From Hahella sp. CCB-MM4 (GTDB taxonomy: Bacteria; Pseudomonadota; Gammaproteobacteria; Pseudomonadales; Oleiphilaceae), in the NCBI RefSeq assembly GCF_002260525.1, contig NZ_MRYI01000027.1, positions 1 to 50,523 of the forward strand: DNA of 50,523 nucleotides. The letters run 5' to 3'. Positions 18,492 to 28,100 of this stretch are shown here, one piece after another. The position numbers were made by a program, and so were the translations under genes. A model generated the notes under the pieces. That model did not search any database. It was not told the DNA's origin and worked only from the letters and a program-made list of their open reading frames with translations. The number at the start of each line of letters is the position of its first letter. Position 1 is the stretch's first letter.

Positions 18492-20651
18492 ATGTCAATG
18501 AGCCAAATCAGTACCGCAATATCCCCCCCTCAGAACGGATCCCTGAAGTTTCAATTAGTATTCCTGTTTTTGATAGGAGTCGCCCTGAGCACCGTCTCTG
18601 CGGCCAACCTCCCCTCCAAAACAGCCGATGGGACCCTCCAGCAGATCGCACTCACGGAGTTGCAGCCGACCCCCGAACAGGCAAAGGCCAGCCGTGATAT
18701 TGCAAGACAGCTTCAATATGCCCATTACCGCAGTCTCAAGATTGATGGGTCACTGTCCTCTGTTGTGCTGGATAACTTTATCAAGTATCTGGACCCTCAA
18801 AGGGTTTACTTTACACAGGGCGATATCGACGGCTTCGAGCAATACCGCTATCGGTTGGACGGTGCCATTAAATCCGGCCAGCTGGAACCTGCCTTTGATA
18901 TTTACAACCAGTTCCAAGAGCGTATTGCCGGTCGCCTGACCTACGTCATCGAGACACTGGACAAAGGCCTCGACAAACTGGATTTCAGCAAAGACGAAAC
19001 CCTGCAGATCGATCGAGAAAAGGCCAAATGGCCTGCTGATGAAAAAGAGCTGGATGTGCTTTGGCACAAACGGATCAAAAATGCGGTGCTCAATCAAAGG
19101 CTTTCCGGTAAGACTGACGAAGACATCGCCAAAAGCCTGAGAAAGCGCTATGAAAGCCAGCTGAACCGAATCAGCCAGGCACGCTCAGAAGATGCCTTCC
19201 AGGCTTATATGAATGTGGTCACCAACGTCTATGACCCGCATACCCAGTATTTTTCGCCCCGCAATTCTGAGAATTTCAATATCAACATGTCCTTGTCTCT
19301 GGAGGGCATTGGTGCCGTATTGCAGTCGGATAACGAATTCACCAAAGTGGTACGTCTGGTTCCGGCAGGTCCGGCAGACAAACATGGCATTTTGCAGCCC
19401 GCTGACCGTATTGTCGGTGTCGGCCAGGGAGCTGACGGAGACATCGTGGATGTCATCGGCTGGAGACTGGAAGAAGTCGTCGACCTCATTCGGGGCCCCA
19501 AGAAGACCGTCGTACGTCTTGAAGTGATTCCCGCTCAAGCTTCCAACGACAACGAAACCCGTGTGATCAATATTGTCCGTGACCGTGTGGATCTGGAAGA
19601 TCAGTCTGCCCAAAAGAAAATTCTGAAGGTGAATAGAGGCGGCCAGGACTACACCATCGGAATCATTGATATCCCAACCTTTTACGCCAACTTCCAGGCC
19701 ATGCAGGCCGGCGACCCTAACTACCGCAGCACTACCCGTGATGTATATCGGTTACTGAGTGAACTGAAGAAAGAGAACATCGACGGTCTCGTCATCGATC
19801 TGCGCAACAATGGTGGCGGTGCCCTGCAGGAAGCCATCCAGCTGACGGGTCTGTTTATTCAGGAAGGTCCTACCGTACAGGTCAGGACAGCGGACAACCG
19901 TGTCAGGGTCTATGACGACCCCGATGACAGCACCGCCTACTCCGGACCATTGGCGGTTCTGGTAAACCGTATGAGCGCATCGGCCTCTGAGATTTTTGCT
20001 GCGGCGATCCAGGATTACGGTCGCGGTGTCATCATCGGTGACCAGACATTTGGCAAGGGTACCGTCCAATCCGTCAGAGGACTGAGCCACGGCCAGCTAA
20101 AAATCACCGAAGCGAAGTTTTACCGGGTATCCGGTGGAAGCACTCAGCACAAAGGCGTTATTCCCGATATTCTGCTGCCATCAGCGATCGATAAGAAGGA
20201 AGTCGGCGAAGATGCTCTTCCTGAAGCACTTCCCTGGGACCAGATCGATCCTGTGGCTCACCGTAATTACGGCGAGGTGGCTCCGCTGGTGGAAGCCCTG
20301 AACCAACATCATCAGGAACGCATGGACAAAAATGTCGAATATCAGGCTCTGCTGAAAGAAATCGAGTTCCTGAAAACGTCCAAAATGCAGACAGAAATTT
20401 CGCTGAATATTGAGACCCGTAAAAAAGAACTCGATGCGATCCGTAAGGAAGAGCTCGATTACGTAAATCTCAGGAGGAAGGCACGTAGTGAAAAAACTTT
20501 TGCCTCCTACGACGAATATGAAAAGTTCCAGGAAGAACAGGCAGCCTTGCCGGAGACAAATAAGGAATTGGATTTCGTTGTCAAAGAGTCAGGAGAAATT
20601 CTTGTTGATGTACTGACAAATGAACCAAAAGTTGCAACAACCGAGGGCTAA
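18492..20651 (+). CDS. prc: Tail-specific protease Prc (C-terminal processing peptidase)
   Basis: Prc is a periplasmic serine protease that degrades proteins with nonpolar C-termini and processes penicillin-binding protein 3 and lipoproteins. The product has a signal segment (FQLVFLFLIGVALSTVSA), the N-terminal Prc domain (YLDPQRVYF; DPHTQYFSPR), a PDZ domain (VVRLVPAGPADKHGILQPADRI) and the catalytic domain. There, Ser497 in the SASASEIF motif and Lys522 in FGKGTVQS form the dyad, 25 residues apart as in E. coli. A long coiled C-terminal domain follows. I chose ATG 18492 for a normal signal peptide; a TTG at 18468 is also in frame. Its downstream neighbour begins 49 bases later. Confidence 0.95.
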   Translation: MSMSQISTAISPPQNGSLKFQLVFLFLIGVALSTVSAANLPSKTADGTLQQIALTELQPTPEQAKASRDIARQLQYAHYRSLKIDGSLSSVVLDNFIKYLDPQRVYFTQGDIDGFEQYRYRLDGAIKSGQLEPAFDIYNQFQERIAGRLTYVIETLDKGLDKLDFSKDETLQIDREKAKWPADEKELDVLWHKRIKNAVLNQRLSGKTDEDIAKSLRKRYESQLNRISQARSEDAFQAYMNVVTNVYDPHTQYFSPRNSENFNINMSLSLEGIGAVLQSDNEFTKVVRLVPAGPADKHGILQPADRIVGVGQGADGDIVDVIGWRLEEVVDLIRGPKKTVVRLEVIPAQASNDNETRVINIVRDRVDLEDQSAQKKILKVNRGGQDYTIGIIDIPTFYANFQAMQAGDPNYRSTTRDVYRLLSELKKENIDGLVIDLRNNGGGALQEAIQLTGLFIQEGPTVQVRTADNRVRVYDDPDDSTAYSGPLAVLVNRMSASASEIFAAAIQDYGRGVIIGDQTFGKGTVQSVRGLSHGQLKITEAKFYRVSGGSTQHKGVIPDILLPSAIDKKEVGEDALPEALPWDQIDPVAHRNYGEVAPLVEALNQHHQERMDKNVEYQALLKEIEFLKTSKMQTEISLNIETRKKELDAIRKEELDYVNLRRKARSEKTFASYDEYEKFQEEQAALPETNKELDFVVKESGEILVDVLTNEPKVATTEG

Positions 20652-20700
20652 ACTTCTCACAAGTCAGTAGATCAGCAGTCGAGCACTGGAACTCGCAATT

Positions 20701-21561
20701 ATGGCATCAGATCACCGGACATCAGGTTCAACGCCGGCAGAAACAGGAAAAAGCAGTAAAAAGCCGAACACTCAGAAGGGTGTTAAAAGCAAGGCAGGCG
20801 GTTCCAGGCAGCCAAAAAGTTCAGCCAAATCCCAAAACCAACCGTCATCCAAGGATGACGGTTGGTTCCAACGTATTTCAGAGATTACCAACTCAGCTTT
20901 CAGAATAGCTCGCAAGACCACAGATGGGTCTTTACGCGTGGGGAAAACCATCCTACGCAATCAGGACCAGCTGAAAGTGATGGTGGCAGCAGGACAGTCA
21001 CTCAAAGACCTTCGAGAGGTTGCCGGGTTGACCATCCATGAACTGAGCGATGCCATTAATCTGAAAGACAAAAGCTTTTGGGAAGCCGTGGAAAACGGCA
21101 CCGCCACCATTTCCTTCGAGTTGATTCTGAGGCTGGCCGCCTTGCTCGCCCGCAACGATCCGGTTCCATTCATTCTCAAGTATACCAGAACCTATAATCC
21201 GGAATTGTGGCGTCTGCTTAACGACTGGGGCTTGGGCAGGCTCCCGCTACAGTACGAGCGTGAGCGCGAGTTTATTAATATCTACCGACGCCACGATGCC
21301 GCCAGACAGCTATCTGACGAGGGCTTTGCCAAAGTATTGGGGTTTACCCAGAACGCCTTTGAAATGGCGATGCATTTTATTGCTGAAAATGAGGATATCC
21401 CGGTTTCCTCAAAGGAATCCTCAAGTCGAAGGCAGGCAAAGGAAATGGAGGGAAATGCCCCTGATGGGCAGCAAAGGGAAAGCAGGGATAGCGATGCCCG
21501 ACAGGAAAACAGTGACGGGGGCGAACCAGTCAAAGCGTCAGCTCAGTCCCTCAAATCCTGA
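20701..21561 (+). CDS. Helix-turn-helix domain protein downstream of prc
   Basis: A 286-residue protein in three parts. The first 55 residues are Lys/Ser/Gln rich and basic. Residues about 95-150 form an XRE-type helix-turn-helix (LKDLREVAGLTIHELSDAI...WEAVENGTATISFELILRLAALL). A helical region (YNPELWRLLNDWGLGRL; EREREFINIYRRHD) and a charged tail follow. It has no signal peptide and probably stays in the cytoplasm as a DNA-binding protein. It starts 49 bases after prc with no terminator between, so they are probably co-transcribed. The target is unknown; autoregulation of prc or an envelope response is conceivable but unproven. Confidence 0.75.
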   Translation: MASDHRTSGSTPAETGKSSKKPNTQKGVKSKAGGSRQPKSSAKSQNQPSSKDDGWFQRISEITNSAFRIARKTTDGSLRVGKTILRNQDQLKVMVAAGQSLKDLREVAGLTIHELSDAINLKDKSFWEAVENGTATISFELILRLAALLARNDPVPFILKYTRTYNPELWRLLNDWGLGRLPLQYEREREFINIYRRHDAARQLSDEGFAKVLGFTQNAFEMAMHFIAENEDIPVSSKESSSRRQAKEMEGNAPDGQQRESRDSDARQENSDGGEPVKASAQSLKS

Positions 21562-21605
21562 CGGGAAACCACCAAGGGTAACCCGCTTCTTTTACTTCCA
21601 CGAAT

Positions 21606-21968
21606 TCAATTAATGTAGTTTGCTTCCGGAGCATAGAAACTGCTTCCCAGAGTCTGGAACTCCAGCAGATACGGAGGCTCTACGCCGTCAGGTACGGCAA
21701 AGTCCAGCTGCGCTTCGGGATCGGTGATCTCAGAGTGCAACAATTTGCCTTTGAAATCCGCATTACTGGGATCCACCGCATAGACATTCACCATCACCCC
21801 GTCACCTGGCTCTGCTTTCGCCTGGTCATTGGATTCCAGAGATGCACCGCTTCGATGGCTAAGCATCAGGCTGGACGAAATGATCAAACCGATACCGCCC
21901 AAAATTACAATAAATAAAGATGCCATAACTCTTATATTTTCCTTTACCCATTTCTTCTGGTCGTTCAT
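21606..21968 (-). CDS. Hypothetical single-pass membrane protein
   Basis: I do not recognise a family. The product of about 120 residues begins MNDQKKWVKENIRVM, has one transmembrane helix (ASLFIVILGGIGLIISSSLML, about 16-36) and then a periplasmic-type domain (GDGVMVNVYAVDPSNADFKGKLLHSE...) that resembles a small beta-sandwich. It is convergent with the helix-turn-helix gene. The ATG at 21968 is preferred over an upstream TTG because GAGAAG lies before it. The 325 bases between this gene and the response regulator hold no gene; I note only a small CTAAAC-GAAA-GTTTAG hairpin (22075-22090). Confidence 0.7.
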   Translation of the reverse strand: MNDQKKWVKENIRVMASLFIVILGGIGLIISSSLMLSHRSGASLESNDQAKAEPGDGVMVNVYAVDPSNADFKGKLLHSEITDPEAQLDFAVPDGVEPPYLLEFQTLGSSFYAPEANYIN

Positions 21969-22293
21969 GGTGTTTCTTCTCGCCAACCGGCATTCTTATA
22001 TGGGAAGACTTTGTCGCAATTTCAGCCCTGATAATGTATTCCTGTTGTTGAAGAAATGGGATCCGGCGTTTAACCTAAACGAAAGTTTAGTTGAGGGATA
22101 AAACGCCTCATCCATTGAGCCGGTCTTTGACCTCAGTTATCCTTGGTTTTTCAATAAAATCAATATGTAATAGAACCCAGCAGCAGAGTGTGGCAGAGAG
22201 ATGACATAGGCTCTCTTCATTATCTGTACGGCAAGCCATTTTTTTGCAATCGCTGACGGAAAGCAGCGGATAGACAAACAGCGACGGTAAATT

Positions 22294-22953
22294 GTGAAAG
22301 ACAGCAACCTGAAAGCCCTGCTAGTAGACGATCACCCAATCGTAACGGAAGCCATAACCACGGCCCTTCTGGCCCTCAATATTTTTTCTGAAGCGACTGC
22401 AGTACGCAGCCTCGCGGAAGCGACGGAGTTTCTGGAGAGTAGTCCCTCTGTCGATCTGGTGATGCTCGATCTTCACCTTGAAGACACTCAGGGTGTCGAA
22501 GGCATGAGCACTTTGCGTGAAAAGTATCCGGATCTTCCCATTGTCATATTCTCAGGCGAAGAAGATCCTGCCATCATCGCCCAGTCCTTTGAATATGGTG
22601 TGAGGGGGTTTATACCCAAAAGCTCGAATGTGGACATTATTGTCAACGCGATTCGAATGGTAATGGCCGGAAGCAGCTATATTCCGCCAAACGCCATCCG
22701 GTTACTTGGTTTTGACCTTCCCCCGACAACGGTCAAACCCACTCCCCCACCTATGGAGAAACCGACATTCACACCCAGGCAGGAAGAAGTGTTGCATTGC
22801 CTGCTGAAAGGCATGCCCAACAAGGTTATTGCGGATCGGTTGGATATGGCGGAAGGTACGGTAAAAACTCATCTTGCCACGGTATTCAGAGTTCTCGGTG
22901 CCAAAAGCCGGGCTCAGGTTATTCTGAAAGCCCGGCAACTGGGAATGATCTAG
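22294..22953 (+). CDS. LuxR/NarL-family response regulator
   Basis: A 219-residue two-domain regulator. The receiver domain has the acidic pair Asp12-Asp13 (LLVDDHPIV), the phospho-acceptor Asp59 (VMLDLHLED) and the Lys in FIPKSS. The C-terminal LuxR helix-turn-helix reads FTPRQEEVLHCLLKGMPNKVIAD...GTVKTHLATVFRVLG. The start is GTG 22294. It is tail to tail with a hybrid histidine kinase gene (42 bases between stops), a likely partner. The kinase in turn is divergent from the large oxidoreductase-hydrolase-phosphatase gene, which is a candidate target. That link is inferred from position only. Confidence 0.92.
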   Translation: MKDSNLKALLVDDHPIVTEAITTALLALNIFSEATAVRSLAEATEFLESSPSVDLVMLDLHLEDTQGVEGMSTLREKYPDLPIVIFSGEEDPAIIAQSFEYGVRGFIPKSSNVDIIVNAIRMVMAGSSYIPPNAIRLLGFDLPPTTVKPTPPPMEKPTFTPRQEEVLHCLLKGMPNKVIADRLDMAEGTVKTHLATVFRVLGAKSRAQVILKARQLGMI

Positions 22954-22960
22954 CCTCACT

Positions 22961-22999
22961 CTGATTCACGGCCGGACATGGGTTCCAGCAGTGAATCAG
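22961..22999. terminator. Bidirectional hairpin between response regulator and kinase genes
   Basis: CTGATTCAC (22961-22969) pairs perfectly with GTGAATCAG (22991-22999) across 21 bases. It overlaps the kinase stop codon and follows the regulator stop by eight bases. A convergent terminator is plausible, although neither side has a long T-run. Confidence 0.4.
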
Positions 23000-24798
23000 T
23001 CCTGATCTGAGGGTTCAGGCTGTGCTATACGCGCAGAACGACCCGCCGTCATCATCCAGTAGATCAACCAGTCAAGGGATATTGGTTTACGAGCGTAGAT
23101 AAACGGGCTGCTGTCCAATGTCTGCAGCCGTTCAGGATCAGAGTTCCCAGTCATCAACAATATTCGTTTGGCTCCGATGAGAGGCATCAATTCTTCGGCC
23201 AGGTCCAGGCCACTTTCGTCATGACTTAACATATCATCCAGAATGACCAAATCAGGCAGGTTCTCAAATCGACCTTTTTTCTCCATGAAATCCTGCCGGG
23301 ATTCAAACATTTCAGCAGGACAATTCCATGCCTGGAACTGATGCCTAAGTGCATCACGCACCAAAGGTTCGTCTTCAAATATCCAAACTGACAATCCCGA
23401 TACCATTTCCGTTGATATTTGCGGTTGTTTTTCTTCCTTCACCGGCTTGATTAGCAGTGAGGCCGGACATTCAAAACTGAACTTTGTTCCCTGGTTCACT
23501 TTTGACGACATGTTCAGTTTCAATCCGAGCAGCTGGTTGATATGTTTGGTGATCGCCAGACCCAGACCCACACCCTTGGTTCTCAACCGATTGCTGTTAT
23601 TCAGTTGAACAAAGTCATCGAATACCCTTTTCTGATCAGCTTCAGCAATTCCACATCCGGTATCCGCCACTTCAAAGTAAGCCTTGTCGTCACGAAATAT
23701 GATATTCAGGCTCACTCCACCTTCATCGGTGAAATTGGTGGCATTGGTCAGCAGGTTTCTAACCACCCTCTGTAACAGATCCCGATCCGTCTGAACCGCC
23801 ACTGATGGATACTTCAGGGTCCAGGATATACCACGATTCGCACATATCACCGCAAACTCTTCATCGATGGGTGACAGAATCGATTCCAGCGAATAGCTTT
23901 CGATCTTGGGATCGATCTGACCGGAATCAAACTTGGAAAGATCCAGCAGATTATCAAACAGGCTCCTCAGTGCAGCGATGGAGGATTTCTGTTTTTCAAA
24001 TATCAGCTTTGCAGAATCGGGTAATGGCTGCAGCCCGAGAGTGTCGGTCAATATGGATAGCGCAAACAAGGGCTGTCTGAGGTCGTGGCTGGCTGCCGCC
24101 ATGAAGAAAGAGCGGGTCTGGTTAGCCTTCTGGGCAACGGTCAGGGCTTCTTCGGTTTTGGCTCTTTCGGCTTCGACCTGTTGCAGTAATCGTACATTCT
24201 CAAAACGCATCTTGAATGTGTCTTTCAGGCTGGCTTCTGAGCGCTTTACCAGATTCAGCATCATGAAAGACAGAAGAACGATTGAGGCAGAAATAATACT
24301 GCCCTGCCCCTCTTTCACCACCCAGAATATGAACGGTGGAATCATCAGCATGGGGAGTGAGTATTTGAACGATTTATAGTCATAGGAGAGATTGATCATA
24401 CACCCCATGCCGTGAAGCAACTGGGCCGCAGTGATAATATAGGCAGCATCTGTTGGAATCTCCCCCCAGCAAAGGGCTACCCCCAGCCCAACGCCCAATT
24501 GGGTCATCACACTACAAATCCTCAGATTTCTGTCTGCCGCCTTGATTTCTCCATTGCCTCGACGCTCAAAGTTCTTCATTATTCGAGCGCTTATCAGGTA
24601 ACGCCATCCTACCGTCAGCAGGATACCGCTTACCCAGAACAGCACGATGTGCACCGGGATATATTGCTCAAGCGCAAACAACATAATAAGAGCAATGAGG
24701 AACATGCTGAACAACGACGACCTGGTCTGCAGCGCTCTGATCTTGACAGACTCCCGCAACCAGGCGTTTTCAATCGAATGTGAGAAATGATTTTGCAT
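22996..24798 (-). CDS. Membrane hybrid histidine kinase with C-terminal receiver domain
   Basis: About 600 residues. The N-terminal third contains five to six transmembrane helices with short loops (e.g. SLFSMFLIALIMLFALE, IVLFWVSGILLTVGW, ASIVLLSFMMLNLV). A short coiled coil leads to the dimerisation domain with the phospho-His near 238 (AAASHDLRQPLFALS). The ATPase domain has N, G1 and G2 boxes (NLLTNATNFTDEG; DTGCGIAEAD; GVGLGLAIT). A receiver domain with Asp521 (LVILDDML) ends the protein. It probably senses a membrane or lipid-phase signal. I chose ATG 24798; upstream in-frame codons lack a convincing ribosome site. The 326-base gap to the next, divergent gene must hold both promoters; I saw no other feature there. 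Confidence 0.88.
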   Translation of the reverse strand: MQNHFSHSIENAWLRESVKIRALQTRSSLFSMFLIALIMLFALEQYIPVHIVLFWVSGILLTVGWRYLISARIMKNFERRGNGEIKAADRNLRICSVMTQLGVGLGVALCWGEIPTDAAYIITAAQLLHGMGCMINLSYDYKSFKYSLPMLMIPPFIFWVVKEGQGSIISASIVLLSFMMLNLVKRSEASLKDTFKMRFENVRLLQQVEAERAKTEEALTVAQKANQTRSFFMAAASHDLRQPLFALSILTDTLGLQPLPDSAKLIFEKQKSSIAALRSLFDNLLDLSKFDSGQIDPKIESYSLESILSPIDEEFAVICANRGISWTLKYPSVAVQTDRDLLQRVVRNLLTNATNFTDEGGVSLNIIFRDDKAYFEVADTGCGIAEADQKRVFDDFVQLNNSNRLRTKGVGLGLAITKHINQLLGLKLNMSSKVNQGTKFSFECPASLLIKPVKEEKQPQISTEMVSGLSVWIFEDEPLVRDALRHQFQAWNCPAEMFESRQDFMEKKGRFENLPDLVILDDMLSHDESGLDLAEELMPLIGAKRILLMTGNSDPERLQTLDSSPFIYARKPISLDWLIYWMMTAGRSARIAQPEPSDQD

Positions 24799-25124
24799 AA
24801 TGTGGTTGTTCAACTTAATGTTAGTCCCTATTGCCGACAGGCAGTCATTATCCCAGATCAGGCCTTCAATTTTGGTATCGGCATATTCGCCCGATGAATA
24901 ACTCGTCCAAATGGACAAGGCCTTATAAAAACTAAAACGTAATACCTTGCCGGAAACTCATAAATCGATAAACGGACTGTCGCCAGTGAACAACCGGTCG
25001 ACAGGCGGTTTTGTCGTTACCCTGTGGTTTCGACAAATCCATTAGGCATGGCAGAAAATCAACCGGGTACTGGCCTTTAAGAAGAACCATTCACATGGCA
25101 GCCAGTGAAAACAAGGAAACCACC

Positions 25125-28100
25125 ATGGAGTTATCTGACACTCAGATAAGTACTCCCGTAGAGTCATTAATTACCGGTCATAAATCCGGAGACATCATAC
25201 ACCAAGTCGACGTCCTCATCATCGGTTCAGGATATGGCGGATCCGTCGCCGCTTTCAGGCTTGCCCATCCGAATCGATCCGTGCTGGTACTGGAACGCGG
25301 GCAAGAATATCACCCTGGAGATTTTCCAAATGACCTGGGAAATATTCCTTCCCACATCAGACTACAATCCAATAACCGCAACGAACTGATTGGATATCCT
25401 GACGCACTCTTTGACATTAGACAGGGAGAAGGTCTGGACATTCTGGTGGGAAACGGCCTGGGAGGAACCTCCCTGATCAATGCCAACGTTGCGAAAAAGC
25501 CTGACTCTGCCTTATTCAAGCAGCCTCGATGGCCGGAAACGTTCAGGAAGGATCCTGAGATACTCGACGAAGCATTTGAACAAGTCAGTCATTGGTTAAG
25601 CGTTAAACCTGCACCAACAAATGTCTTCTATCAGCAAAAACAGGAAGACATTCAGAAATACCAGGCACTCAAGACTCTGGGCAAGGCACTGGAAAACAAC
25701 TGCCAGGTCAATCTGTCGCCGGCGGATCTATGTGTAACCTTCTCTGATGAAGCCCAACACCACTCCAACTCACCTAACGCCACAGCTGATGGATTGATTC
25801 GCAATAACGCCGGTCTTCATCAGCCTCCTTGTACCCACTGCGGCAATTGTGTGACCGGCTGCAATGTGGGCGCCAAAAACACTTTGATGACCAACCTGAT
25901 TCCCCTGGCCAGGACTCGCGGAGCTCAATTCTGTACCGGCGCAACCTGTCTCAGTATTCAACCCAGTGGGGACGACTCACATCGCTGGAAAGTTGAAATC
26001 GGCCGAACTTCCACGGCAAAACATCACTATCATCAGGAAACCTTTTACATTGCGGCAAATCGGGTCATTCTATCCGCTGGTACACTGGGTAGTACGGAAA
26101 TCCTTCAGCGGTCCCAAAAGGCCGGCTATCTCGCGCTATCGGATCAATTGGGCAAACACTTCTCCACCAATGGCGATGGCATTGCCTTTAGCTTTGGTCG
26201 TGCACATGAAGTCAATGGAATAGGTTCCCCTGACTATGCCGAAAATCAGCGGATAGGGCCAACGATTAATGGCGTCCTGCAGGTATGGTCCAATCCGGAC
26301 ACTCTTCCTATTACTATTGAAGATGGCGCGATTCCGTACAGCATGAGCAAAGTCTTCGGTGAAATTTTGACAACCTCTGCGCAGCTGCATCGGATCGGAA
26401 GCCGGGAAGTTCCCGAATTCTACCGCCGACATCGCGAGCAGGATATCCTGTCTTCGTCCTCTCTGGTGAAAGACCACTCTCAACTGCTACTGATCATGGG
26501 CGATGATGGTGCCAAGGGTGAGCTAAAGTTTTCACCAATGGAAAACTCCGCGGACGATCGCCAAGAGCCAGAGCTAAGCCAGTGGCATATCTACCCTTCC
26601 TGGCCTGAGGCTGCACTGAACCCCGCCTCGGTCAACGCGGACCATTATCTGAGAGAACTGAGCTTTCAGGCCGGATTTGACGGTGGACAGTATGTCCCGA
26701 ATCCTTTCTGGCAGATCATGCCCCTCTCAGCGAGCTCAGTGATGAGTGGAAAAATTCCGTCAGGACGGGCTATATCCGTTCATCCTCTGGGAGGATGCGG
26801 CATGGCGGATAATATATCAGATGGCGTTGTTAACGCTGACGGACAGGTTTACCGGGCAGACGGGAAACCCACCGAGATATATGAAGGACTCTACGTCATG
26901 GATGGTGCAATGCTGCCAACAGCAATTGGCGTCAATCCATTCCTCACCATATCTGCGCTGAGTTGGCGGGCTGCCACCGGGATTCTGCAAGAGGCAGGCT
27001 GGGAAGAGTCCTCCACCAGTCAGGCGAACAAAGCTTTTGATACTCTGAAGTTTCCCGTCCCAGTTAAGGCTGAAGAACAATCACCCACCATACTGCAATT
27101 CCGGGAACAGCTTGTCGGTCATTTTGATTCGGATTCAGACATCCCGGCGTGGCTGATTCAACAATTTGGGCCGGAAATAAATATTCTGCCCGACCGGATT
27201 ACCCAGTATCAGGGTCTCATCTTGAACCTTCGTTTTGATGTCAATGTTAACCAGTGGCTGGAAAATCCCGGGGATTTTGAACTGCCCGTCGAAGCCGAAT
27301 TACATGCCAACCGTATTCCAGCGGATGACATCAGCTTGATGCAAAGAGTCCTTGTTGATCAACAGCTGTGTGACTCAACCACACTGCTGACTCGACTTTC
27401 CGGAAAAGTAAAATTGCTGGAGCGACATGATATCAATCCGGTTAAAAAGACGTTCAGGGCGCTTAATGCCCTGGCGGCCTATCATGTCCGGCGCAAAAGC
27501 TTTTTTGACTATTTTGGCGACTATAGAGAAAGATCCGGCAGCCTAGGAAAGACATCCGGCAACGAGCGCCTTTCCCTGAAAGAATTGAATCAGCAGGCAA
27601 AAGGGTTCATCAACGTTGCGCTAATGCACACCGATTACCGGTACATGTCCTATGTGATGGAAAACAAGGACAGAAGTCTCATCCTTTCCGGTCAGAAAGA
27701 ACTAGCCTGGAGGTTGATGGGGAAATCCCTTTGGAACACCCTGCTTGAGCTTCCCATCAGTCTCAGTTCCCCCGGCAAACGAGGTAGGTTATCCGGTCAG
27801 CTCAGAGTGAACAGTGTCTCGATGCTTGAAGATATGTTGCCTCAGGTAAAGAGCATGCAGAATGGTCCGGAAATGTTCATGGACCTGGTTTCCCTTGGCG
27901 GTCTTGTTACCCGATCGATTCTTCAAACACATTTCTGGAGTTTCGGATCGCCGACATATCCCTTATCAAAGTTGCCCGTCGACACTATGCCCCAGGCACT
28001 TAGACTCGAAAATGGCGAAGAAATAGCGCCAACAGTCACTACCGTCGACGTTCAGATCAGCCGCACAAACCCTTCGTGTTTTCCCATGCGCCTCTGCTGC

